NCBI RefSeq assembly: GCF_049116215.1
Contig: NZ_JAGDZB010000006.1
Location: 248,001 to 312,000 of the forward strand
Source: Shimia sp049116215
GTDB lineage: Bacteria; Pseudomonadota; Alphaproteobacteria; Rhodobacterales; Rhodobacteraceae
Direction: 5' to 3'
Length of the DNA: 64,000 nt
Shown here: in pieces, positions 32,323 through 39,444 of the stretch
Layout of the letters: each line of letters begins with the position of its first letter
How positions within the stretch are numbered: the stretch's first letter is position 1
Made by a program: the position numbers and the translations under genes
Notes under the pieces: model-generated
Databases searched by the model: none
The model's input: only the letters and a program-made list of their open reading frames with translations
What the model was told of the DNA's origin: nothing

Positions 32323-33399
32323 TTACGCCATCCCGCCCCGTACCAACCCGCTGGCAATCTGCGCATAGGCCTGCGCCATATCGCTGTCTCCGGCGGCAAT
32401 TGGCGTGCCGCCATCTCCGGCAAGACGCGTGTCCAGATCGATCGGTAGCGCGCCCATCAAGGGAATCCCCAGCTTCTCAGCCTCCGTCGCCACGCCGCCA
32501 TGCCCAAAGATATGGGCCTCGTGTCCACACTTCGGACAGTGGAAAAGGCTCATGTTTTCAATGAGTCCCAGCACCGGCGTCTTCAATTGATCAAACATGC
32601 CTAGGGCTTTGCGCGCGTCCAACAAGGCCACATCCTGCGGCGTGCTCACCACAATCGCACCGGTCAGTTCGGTTTTCTGGCACAGGGTCAGCTGCACGTC
32701 GCCGGTACCGGGCGGCAGGTCTACAATCAGCACGTCCAAATCGCCCCATTGCACCTGCGTCAACATCTGCTGCAACGCGCCCATCAGCATCGGCCCGCGC
32801 CAGACAACCGGTTTGTCTTCCTCCAGCATGAAGCCCAGCGACATGATGGTCACACCATGGGCCTCAAGCGGAATAATGGTTTTGCCGTCAGGACTTGCCG
32901 GGCGCTTGTTGACGCCCATCATGCGCGGTTGGCTTGGGCCGTAGATGTCGGCATCCAGCAAGCCCACCTTGCGGCCTTGCTTGGCCAGCGCCACAGCCAG
33001 GTTGGAGGATACGGTGGATTTACCAACCCCACCTTTGCCGGACCCTACAGCCAGAATTCGGTCCACGCCCGCCACTTTCATAGGCCCAGCCTGTGGCTTG
33101 GGGTGCCCGCCAATTTTCAGGCTGGGTGGTGCGGATTTGGGGGCAGGGGCGCTGTCATGGGCCGTCAGTGCAACTTGGACTGAGTCGACACCATCCATCT
33201 GTGCAACGGCCGCTTCAGCCATTTTGCGCAACGGCTCCATGAGTCGTGCTATATCCGGATTGGGCGCCTCGATCACAAACTGCACATTTTTCTCGCGAAT
33301 GCTTAAAGCGCGCACAAAATCGCGGGAGATCAAATCGCCCCCGTCCGGGAGGGAAATTTTTTGCAAAACCGCTTGCACTTCTTCTTTGCTGACGGACAT
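32323..33399 (-). CDS. apbC: Mrp/NBP35-family Fe-S carrier ATPase
   Basis: The 358-residue protein has an N-terminal DUF59/MIP18-like domain (about 1-80) and a P-loop ATPase domain with the deviant Walker A motif GSGKGGVGKST (about 117-127) and DLPPGTGDVQLT. The C-terminal FHCPKCGHEAHIFG has the Cys pair that bridges a transferable Fe-S cluster in Mrp/ApbC. It carries Fe-S clusters to target proteins in the cytoplasm. The ATG has AGGAG upstream. Confidence 0.94.
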   Translation of the reverse strand: MSVSKEEVQAVLQKISLPDGGDLISRDFVRALSIREKNVQFVIEAPNPDIARLMEPLRKMAEAAVAQMDGVDSVQVALTAHDSAPAPKSAPPSLKIGGHPKPQAGPMKVAGVDRILAVGSGKGGVGKSTVSSNLAVALAKQGRKVGLLDADIYGPSQPRMMGVNKRPASPDGKTIIPLEAHGVTIMSLGFMLEEDKPVVWRGPMLMGALQQMLTQVQWGDLDVLIVDLPPGTGDVQLTLCQKTELTGAIVVSTPQDVALLDARKALGMFDQLKTPVLGLIENMSLFHCPKCGHEAHIFGHGGVATEAEKLGIPLMGALPIDLDTRLAGDGGTPIAAGDSDMAQAYAQIASGLVRGGMA

Positions 33400-33569
33400 G
33401 CGTGACTCCTATGCTGCACGTGCACAATAAAGGCACTTTTGGAATGTAGATTTAGGAATGGGTTTACATTTCTTCAACCAATTCCGCACCTTGGTTAATT
33501 TTTCTACAGTTTACCTTGACGTAACGTCTGCTATTCGCTGAGCGCATGGCTGCTTTGCCAAGGCGGCTA

Positions 33570-33597
33570 TTGTGCAGGTGCAGCATCCAGCTATATC
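33570..33597 (+). promoter_or_regulatory. Probable promoter of the DUF1127 / anti-SD RNA array
   Basis: TTGTGC (33570-33575), 16-base spacer, TATATC (33592-33597), about 43 bases before the DUF1127 start. The hexamers resemble both sigma-70 and alphaproteobacterial RpoH promoters. The homologous Rhodobacter operon is RpoH-dependent; here that is inference. Confidence 0.45.
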
Positions 33598-33639
33598 ACT
33601 AACACAACAGCGAACAGACACTCTAGCAGACTGAGAGAA

Positions 33640-33861
33640 ATGACAATGGCATATGTAGCAAGCACATCTTCTGTGACCGCACCTAAAGCCTCTGGCCTTT
33701 CGGTCCTTTTCGCAAACGCAGCAGAACGCTTCCGTCAGTACCGCGTTTATCGCGCGACATATAATGAGCTGAACCAGCTTTCTGACCGCGAACTGGCCGA
33801 CCTGGGTCTGAGCCGCTCCATGATCCGCCGCTTGGCGATCGAAGCAAGCCGCGAGGCATAA
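33640..33861 (+). CDS. DUF1127 protein, CcaF1-like, leader of anti-SD RNA array
   Basis: The 73-residue basic protein ends in YNELNQLSDRELADLGLSR followed by SMIRRLAIEASREA, the DUF1127 domain. In Rhodobacter sphaeroides a DUF1127 protein (CcaF1) encoded just before the CcsR anti-SD small RNAs binds RNA and affects their processing. The same order is seen here, with the first hairpin seven bases after the stop. A second in-frame ATG at 33646 could also be used. Confidence 0.92.
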   Translation: MTMAYVASTSSVTAPKASGLSVLFANAAERFRQYRVYRATYNELNQLSDRELADLGLSRSMIRRLAIEASREA

Positions 33862-33902
33862 GAATTCGGAAGGCCGCTCCTCCCTCAGGCCTTCCACTAC
33901 TG

Positions 33903-34005
33903 CGACGATACCTCTCCTCCTCCCTGGTGTCGTCGTAGCGAACACAGGACCAGAACGGTCCAACGAGCTCAAGTTGCTCCTCTCCTCCTCCCTGGAGTGA
34001 CTTGA
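33903..34005 (+). ncRNA. CcsR-like sRNA unit 1
   Basis: Two anti-SD hairpins (33903-33935 and 33969-34005) with a small loop-variant hairpin between them (GGACC/GGTCC, 33947-33961). Boundaries are inferred from the repeat structure. Confidence 0.75.
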
Positions 34006-34010
34006 TCTAA

Positions 34011-34113
34011 GCGGCGACACCTCTCCTCCTCCCTGGTGTCGCCGCATCGAAATTCGGGCCTAAAGGCCCAACGGTATCAAGAGCCTTCTCTCCTCCTCCC
34101 TGAGGGCGCTTGA
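34011..34113 (+). ncRNA. CcsR-like sRNA unit 2
   Basis: Two anti-SD hairpins (34011-34045 with a perfect 11-bp stem, and 34077-34113 with one mismatch), and a small GGGCC/GGCCC hairpin between them (34056-34069). Confidence 0.75.
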
Positions 34114-34120
34114 AACTAGA

Positions 34121-34221
34121 GCGACGGTGCCTCTCCTCCTCCCTGGCACCGTCGCACTTGAAATTCGATCCCGTCGCGGGGTCACCGGTATCAAGGCGCT
34201 CGCTCCTCCCTGAGCGTTTTG
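34121..34221 (+). ncRNA. CcsR-like sRNA unit 3
   Basis: Two anti-SD hairpins (34121-34155 perfect 11-bp stem, and 34192-34221 with a shorter 10-nt loop), and a 7-bp hairpin between them (34167-34183). Confidence 0.75.
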
Positions 34222-34229
34222 TGTGAAGC

Positions 34230-34264
34230 GCGGCGACATCTCTCCTCCTCCCTGATGTCGCCGC
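34230..34264 (+). ncRNA. CcsR-like half unit 4
   Basis: A single A-type hairpin with a perfect 11-bp stem and the standard 13-nt loop, without a partner. A terminator follows 36 bases later. Confidence 0.7.
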
Positions 34265-34300
34265 TGCCTTCTCTCTCCAAAGCATTGCTGCACAACAAAA

Positions 34301-34325
34301 AAGACGCTCCGAAGAGCGCCTTTTC
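34301..34325. terminator. Terminator of the anti-SD RNA operon
   Basis: A 9-bp stem (one mismatch) with a 4-base loop, preceded by A6 and followed by T4. It also suits the convergent GST gene. Confidence 0.85.
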
Positions 34326-34340
34326 TTGGAATGATTTGTC

Positions 34341-34970
34341 TTACGCCTGCGCGCTGGGGCGGGCGGCTATCTTGGAGAGCCAAGTCTGCGTCGCCGTGTT
34401 TTCCTTTGGTGGTGTCAACTTCACGATTCGCGCAAAGTCGCAAAACACGTAGCCAGTGATGTCTGCCATAGTGAAACTGTCGCCTGCGAGCCAAGGGCTT
34501 TCTTGTAGGTGTTTTTCCAATGTGGCGTAGAACAATTGCAGGCGCTTGGCCCCTCGTTCCGCCAGCTCAGGAATTTGGTCATAGTTGACAGCCCCAGGCA
34601 GCGCGCGTCCTTTGAGGGCAGGGGAGGCATTGCGCAGGGCTTCTGCTATGGACATGCCGCCATGGAATTCGCAAATCGCGTTCCACATCAGCACCGCGCC
34701 TTTTTCTTCCGGCGTTGTGCCCATCAATGGCGGTTCGAGATGCATCGCTTCGAGGTAGCCTGCTATTGCGATGTTCTCGGTCAGGTACAGCCCTTCGTCC
34801 GTCGTCAGCACAGGCACCGTACCGTGTTGATTCAGCGCCAGAAATTCCGGAGAGCGGTGGCCGTCGTTACGTAGATCCACTTGCCGTGTTTCAATCTCCA
34901 GCCCTTTTTCGGCAATGAACATCCGTGCTCGCCGCGGACTGGGTGCTGTCGCGCAATCGTAGAAAATCAT
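34341..34970 (-). CDS. Glutathione S-transferase family protein
   Basis: The 209-residue protein has a thioredoxin-like N-domain (MIFYDCATAPSPRRARMF, cis-Pro region GTVPVLTTDEGLYLTENIAI) and an all-helical C-domain with SFTMADITGYVF. It should conjugate glutathione or act as a glutathione-dependent reductase; the substrate is unknown. The ATG at 34970 has AGGAGGA upstream. Confidence 0.92.
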   Translation of the reverse strand: MIFYDCATAPSPRRARMFIAEKGLEIETRQVDLRNDGHRSPEFLALNQHGTVPVLTTDEGLYLTENIAIAGYLEAMHLEPPLMGTTPEEKGAVLMWNAICEFHGGMSIAEALRNASPALKGRALPGAVNYDQIPELAERGAKRLQLFYATLEKHLQESPWLAGDSFTMADITGYVFCDFARIVKLTPPKENTATQTWLSKIAARPSAQA

Positions 34971-35048
34971 GAGGTCCTCCTGTCTGGAGGTCACCTCAAC
35001 GCAGGGGCGCGTGTGCTGTCAACATCTCCGAAGATCATCGACGTTGGG

Positions 35049-37490
35049 TTAAAACGGAATGTCATCTGATGCACTGACAAAGCGAGCCACCACCTTCTTT
35101 TCCCCAGCTTTTTCAAAGTTGATGGTCAGCTTGTCACCCTCAATGCCAGTCACCGCGCCATAGCCAAACTTTTGATGGAACACGCGATCCCCAACGGTGA
35201 AGCTGCTCACTGCGGCCAGATCAATCGCGGCAGCTTTGCTCTCTTTGGGCTGGCTGGTGCCATATTGCCCAGCGCGCGATTGCAGGCGTTTCCAACCTGG
35301 AGAGTTGTAGCCATCTGCCTGTGTGGCAGATTTCTCCAAACCGGATTTGCCAAAGCCTCCGCCAAAATCACGTGATCCTCCCCCATGACCATAAAGGCCC
35401 GGTGGGGTGAGGACTTCGACGTTTTCCGCTGACAGTTCGTCAATAAACCGGCTTGGCAGTTGATTTTGCCATTGGCCAAACACACGCCTGTTGCCAGCAA
35501 ATGAAATGGTGCAGATTTCTTCCGCCCGTGTGATGCCCACATAAGCCAAACGCCGTTCTTCCTCGAGTCCTTTAAGGCCACTTTCGTCCATGCTGCGTTG
35601 GGAGGGAAACAACCCGTCTTCCCACCCCGGCAGAAACACCGCTGGGAACTCCAAGCCTTTGGCGGCGTGCAGCGTCATGATCGAAATCTTCTGCTCTGCA
35701 TCTTCGCTTTCATTGTCCATGATCAGGCTGACGTGCTCAAGGAACCCTTGCAGATTGTCGAACCCTTCCAAGGCTTTGACCAGCTCTTTGAGGTTTTCCA
35801 GCCGCCCCGGGGCTTCCGGGGTTTTGTCGTTCTGCCACATGGCCGTGTAGCCAGCTTCATCGAGAACCACCTGTGCCAGTTCCACGTGGTTCAACTCAGC
35901 ATGGCCTTCCTGAAGCCGCATAGCGGTCTGCGTGGTGCCATCATCAATGACGTCGTCGTCATCCAGCGGCACCTCGACAACAGGCGCGGTGCCTTGTTTG
36001 CGCCAACGGTCTATTCCGTCAATCAAGATGCCAAGCTCCTTGGCGCCTTTGCCGCCAATGCCCTTTTCTTCCAGCAGGATACGCGCGCCCTCGACGAGGC
36101 TCACCCCATTGGCGCGCGCACAGGTCTGGATTTTCTGCTGGGCCACATTGCCGAGGCCACGTTTGGGCGTGTTCACTATGCGCTCAAAGGCCAAGTCATC
36201 GTCCGGGCTGACCACCACGCGGAAGTAGGCCATAGCGTCGCGGATTTCCAAACGCTCATAGAATCGCGGCCCACCAATCACGCGATAGGGCAGGCCGATG
36301 GTCAGGAAACGATCCTCAAACGCGCGCATCTGGTGGGAGGCGCGCACCAGAATTGCCATGTCTTCCAGCGATTTGGGATCACTGCCACGCGTGCCGCGCT
36401 GCAAGGCCTCAACTTCTTCGCCCACCCAGCGGGCTTCTTCGTCGCCGTCCCAATGACCAATCAGGCGCACCCTCTCGCCCATATCAGCCTCGGTCCACAG
36501 CTCTTTGCCAAGCCGGTTTTCGTTGCCACGAATGACGCTGGAGGCAGCGGCCAAAATGTTACCGGTGGAGCGATAGTTTTGCTCCAGTCGCACCACATGC
36601 GCACCGGGAAAATCCTTTTCAAACCGTAGGATGTTGCCCACTTCCGCGCCGCGCCAGCCGTAGATCGATTGGTCGTCATCGCCCACACAGCAAATGTTTT
36701 TATGTGCAGAGGCCAGCAGTCGCAGCCACAGATACTGCGCGACGTTGGTATCCTGATATTCGTCCACAAGGATGTAGCGGAACCAACGTTGATAGTTGGA
36801 TAGAATATCCGGGTGATCCTGGAAAATTGTGACCATATGCAAAAGCAGGTCGCCAAAATCCACCGCATTTAGCTCTTTCAGGCGGGTTTGATACTGCGCG
36901 TAGAGCTGCCCACCCATGTGGTTATAAGCCCCGGCGTCGGCGGCAGGCAGTTTTTCAGGTGTCAGTGCGCGGTTCTTCCAGCCATCAATCAGAGAGGCTA
37001 GTTGCCGTGCAGGCCAGCGCTTGTCGTCTATATTGGCTGCGGCCACCAACTGCTTGAGCAGGCGCAGTTGGTCATCGGTGTCCAGAATCGTGAAGTTGCT
37101 TTTTAACCCCACCAGCTCCGCATGGCGGCGCAGCAGTTTCACACAGATCGCATGAAAGGTGCCGAGCCAAGGCACGCCCTCAATCTGATGCCCCAACATA
37201 GTGCCGACGCGGTTTTTCATCTCGCGGGCAGCTTTGTTGGTAAAGGTCACCGCCAAAATCTCGTTTGGCCGTGCACGGTTGGTGTTGAGCAGGTGCACAA
37301 TCCGGGCTGTCAAGGCCTTGGTTTTGCCAGTGCCAGCGCCAGCCAGCATCAAAACTGGTCCGTCCAGTTTCTCAACCGCTTCGCGCTGTGCCGGGTTGAG
37401 CTGGTCAAGGTAAGGCATCGGGCGTGGGGCCATGGCCCGCGCCGACAAGGACGCGCCTTCGAAGGCGTCAAATTCGTCAAAACTGCTCAT
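35049..37490 (-). CDS. uvrD: ATP-dependent DNA helicase UvrD/PcrA
   Basis: The 813-residue SF1A helicase has Walker A LMLAGAGTGKTKALTARI (about 46-63), motif II LVDEYQDTN, motif III GDDDQSIYGWRGA, motif IV LEQNYRST and the C-terminal MTLHAAKGLEFPAVFLPGWE and YVGITRA motifs. The C-terminal tail has the Tudor-like VGDRVFHQKFGYGAV block that binds RNA polymerase in PcrA. It acts in nucleotide excision and mismatch repair. A LexA box lies 41 bases upstream of the start. ATG 37490 is preferred over a GTG nine bases earlier. Confidence 0.95.
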   Translation of the reverse strand: MSSFDEFDAFEGASLSARAMAPRPMPYLDQLNPAQREAVEKLDGPVLMLAGAGTGKTKALTARIVHLLNTNRARPNEILAVTFTNKAAREMKNRVGTMLGHQIEGVPWLGTFHAICVKLLRRHAELVGLKSNFTILDTDDQLRLLKQLVAAANIDDKRWPARQLASLIDGWKNRALTPEKLPAADAGAYNHMGGQLYAQYQTRLKELNAVDFGDLLLHMVTIFQDHPDILSNYQRWFRYILVDEYQDTNVAQYLWLRLLASAHKNICCVGDDDQSIYGWRGAEVGNILRFEKDFPGAHVVRLEQNYRSTGNILAAASSVIRGNENRLGKELWTEADMGERVRLIGHWDGDEEARWVGEEVEALQRGTRGSDPKSLEDMAILVRASHQMRAFEDRFLTIGLPYRVIGGPRFYERLEIRDAMAYFRVVVSPDDDLAFERIVNTPKRGLGNVAQQKIQTCARANGVSLVEGARILLEEKGIGGKGAKELGILIDGIDRWRKQGTAPVVEVPLDDDDVIDDGTTQTAMRLQEGHAELNHVELAQVVLDEAGYTAMWQNDKTPEAPGRLENLKELVKALEGFDNLQGFLEHVSLIMDNESEDAEQKISIMTLHAAKGLEFPAVFLPGWEDGLFPSQRSMDESGLKGLEEERRLAYVGITRAEEICTISFAGNRRVFGQWQNQLPSRFIDELSAENVEVLTPPGLYGHGGGSRDFGGGFGKSGLEKSATQADGYNSPGWKRLQSRAGQYGTSQPKESKAAAIDLAAVSSFTVGDRVFHQKFGYGAVTGIEGDKLTINFEKAGEKKVVARFVSASDDIPF

Positions 37491-37530
37491 GGACGTCACT
37501 CTATCTCAAACCTCAGACAGGCAAAAGCCT

Positions 37531-37545
37531 GTTCTTCTTATGTTC
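37531..37545. promoter_or_regulatory. LexA box (GTTC-N7-GTTC) upstream of uvrD
   Basis: GTTC-TTCTTAT-GTTC matches the alphaproteobacterial LexA operator. It is 41 bases before the uvrD start and 71 bases before the divergent oxidase gene. Placement before a repair helicase supports SOS control. Confidence 0.65.
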
Positions 37546-37615
37546 CATTGAGGGTTGAACGTCCCAAAAGCAAGTCGCTCTGGACATTTTTTGTTCGGCA
37601 TATGACGGTCGGCAA

Positions 37616-38752
37616 ATGGATTTGCATGCCCAATACCCCGCCTTAAGTGACATGCGCGCCCGCGCTCAAAAGCGCATTCCCAAATTTGTTTGGGAGTATT
37701 TTGACAGTGCGACTGGCGAGGAACGAACCAAAGCCCGCAACAGGCAGAAACTGGATGAGATCCTGTTTGAACCGTCCATTTTGCATGGTGAACTGTCACC
37801 AGATGTCACGACATCTTTCTTGGGGCAAGCCTATGATGTTCCAGTCGGAATTGCGCCGGTAGGCATGTCTGGGCTGATCTGGCCGGGAGCGGAACAAACG
37901 CTGGCGCGGGCGGCGGTGTTCGCCAATTTGCCTTACACCCTCAGCACGGTTGCAACGCAAACACCGGAAGACCTTGCGCCTCATATTGGGCAAAACGGGT
38001 GGTTTCAGCTCTATCCGCCAAGCGATGAAGGTGTCCGCAAGGACCTTTTGAAACGCGTGAAAGCGGCTGGGTTCACCACATTGGTTCTGACGGTAGACGT
38101 GCCCACTGCCAGTCGCCGAGAGCGGCAAGTGCGATCCGGTCTGACAACGCCGCCGAAGCTCACGCCACGCCTTCTGGCGCAGGTGGCCATGCGGCCAGCC
38201 TGGGCCTTGGCGACGGCGCGGTCGGGTATGCCGCGCATGAAGCTGATCGATGATTATGCAGGGCAGGTGTCCGGGTTAAGCTCGACTGCCCACGCGGGCT
38301 ACTTGCTGCGCACTTCCCCAGATTGGGGCTATGTGCAATGGCTGCGAGACAATTGGGAGGGCGCTTTGGTTGTCAAAGGCGTTCTGCGCAGCGAGGACTG
38401 TGCGAGGCTTGAGGCCATGGGCGTCGATGCGCTGTGGTTGTCCAACCACGCAGGCCGTCAGTTTGATGCGGCGCCGGCTCCCATTGAAGTTTTGCCCAAA
38501 ATCCGCGCCGAGACAAACCTACCGTTGATCATCGACAGCGGGTTTGAAACCGGACTGGATATCCTGCGGGCTTTGGCCTTGGGGGCAAATTTTGTGATGA
38601 TGGGCCGCCCGTTCCACTACGCGTTGGCGGCGTTGGGTGCCCAAGGTCCAGCGCATCTCGTAGATATTCTCAAACAGGACTTACGTGCCAATATGGGGCA
38701 ACTTGGCCTGGAGCATCTCTCAGATGTCCCAAGCCAACTGCACCCATTCTAG
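37616..38752 (+). CDS. FMN-dependent alpha-hydroxy-acid oxidase/dehydrogenase
   Basis: The 378-residue TIM-barrel flavoenzyme is of the LldD/glycolate oxidase/mandelate dehydrogenase family. The N-terminal KFVWEYFDSATGEE matches the substrate-tyrosine region, and the catalytic His lies in LWLSNHAGRQFDAAPAP (about 275). The flavin phosphate site is in GANFVMMGRPF. It oxidises an L-2-hydroxy acid, probably lactate, to a 2-keto acid. The SNHGGRQLD consensus is changed to SNHAGRQFD. No lactate permease or regulator is adjacent. Confidence 0.9.
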   Translation: MDLHAQYPALSDMRARAQKRIPKFVWEYFDSATGEERTKARNRQKLDEILFEPSILHGELSPDVTTSFLGQAYDVPVGIAPVGMSGLIWPGAEQTLARAAVFANLPYTLSTVATQTPEDLAPHIGQNGWFQLYPPSDEGVRKDLLKRVKAAGFTTLVLTVDVPTASRRERQVRSGLTTPPKLTPRLLAQVAMRPAWALATARSGMPRMKLIDDYAGQVSGLSSTAHAGYLLRTSPDWGYVQWLRDNWEGALVVKGVLRSEDCARLEAMGVDALWLSNHAGRQFDAAPAPIEVLPKIRAETNLPLIIDSGFETGLDILRALALGANFVMMGRPFHYALAALGAQGPAHLVDILKQDLRANMGQLGLEHLSDVPSQLHPF

Positions 38753-38756
38753 CGTA

Positions 38757-39218
38757 TCAGTCGGCGGTCAGGTCTTTGGGCAGGGCCTCATAAGCTTCTT
38801 TGACGCTGACCGTCGGCAATCCGGTGGGAATCCAACCTGTGCCACGCGGACCGCCAAGCATGCCTTCGCTGACGTCCAGCACGGTGTCGATGCCGTTTTG
38901 TGCAAACAGGTCCATCAAGCGGCCACTCCGGTTGCCGGACCGGCAGATGACCGCCACATCGCGGTGTGGGTTGCGCTCCAGTGTCGCCATGATCCAGCGT
39001 CCAAAGTCGGGCTCGCGCATGTCGAGCGGCCAAGCCCCTTCGGCCACACCGCTGTCCAGCCATTCTTGCGGGGTGCGCACGTCAATCAGGATCAATTCGC
39101 CCGATTGTAAGCGGTCATAAGCGTCCTCAGCGGTGAGTGTTTTTGTATCTGCAACAGCCGCAGCAGGGATCAAAGTGAGGGCGCTAAGGGCCAGAATAAA
39201 GTGACGACGGGTTAACAT
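38757..39218 (-). CDS. Exported rhodanese-domain protein
   Basis: The 153-residue precursor has a signal peptide with an RR pair (LTRRHFILALSALTLIPAAA), likely Tat or Sec. A rhodanese domain follows with the active loop VICRSGNRSGRLM carrying the persulfide cysteine. It would work in the periplasm on sulfur compounds. The stop lies four bases from the convergent oxidase stop. The ATG at 39218 has GGAA upstream, and the in-frame extension to 39296 lacks a signal sequence. Confidence 0.88.
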   Translation of the reverse strand: MLTRRHFILALSALTLIPAAAVADTKTLTAEDAYDRLQSGELILIDVRTPQEWLDSGVAEGAWPLDMREPDFGRWIMATLERNPHRDVAVICRSGNRSGRLMDLFAQNGIDTVLDVSEGMLGGPRGTGWIPTGLPTVSVKEAYEALPKDLTAD

Positions 39219-39261
39219 TTTTATATTCCATGTTTTGATTGTTAACCACATGGCGTGAGAG

Positions 39262-39284
39262 TTTGCGCAATTCAACTGCGCAAA
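39262..39284. promoter_or_regulatory. Inverted repeat between rhodanese and pyc
   Basis: Perfect TTTGCGCA-N7-TGCGCAAA, 44 bases before the rhodanese start and 161 bases before pyc. It is probably an operator for a dimeric regulator; the regulator is not known. Confidence 0.5.
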
Positions 39285-39444
39285 ACCGCAGTTCACGGTA
39301 GTTTTATTCCGTTCGGAAACAACTCGAGTACAAAATGTAACGGAAATATTTCAGAATCAGGGTCTGTGGGTATTGCGCTGCGACGCGGCATGCTTGTAGC
39401 AATTCGTCCAAACACCGACAGTGCCAAAGAGGGGACACCTGCCG

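Larger units (their letters stand above)
33868..34264 (+). ncRNA. Array of eight anti-Shine-Dalgarno hairpins (CcsR/cuckoo-type)
   Basis: Eight stem-loops follow the DUF1127 gene, with starts at 33868, 33903, 33969, 34011, 34077, 34121, 34192 and 34230. Six carry the identical 13-nt loop TCTCCTCCTCCCT; the first and seventh have GCTCCTCCCT-type loops. The loop mimics the 16S rRNA anti-SD and would pair with AGGAGG. Stems of 8-12 bp differ in sequence but stay paired. Starts of the A-type hairpins are 108-110 bases apart. The array ends in a rho-independent terminator. It matches the CcsR1-4 family of Rhodobacter; the exact processing sites cannot be seen. Confidence 0.9.

Noticed and set aside
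33868..34264. Regularly spaced repeats that could be taken for a CRISPR array
   Set aside because: The repeated parts are loops of hairpins in covarying stems, the spacing is about 109 nt, and no cas gene is near.
35598..36629. A 343-codon plus-strand frame opposite uvrD
   Set aside because: Antisense to helicase motifs; composition is that of a shadow frame.
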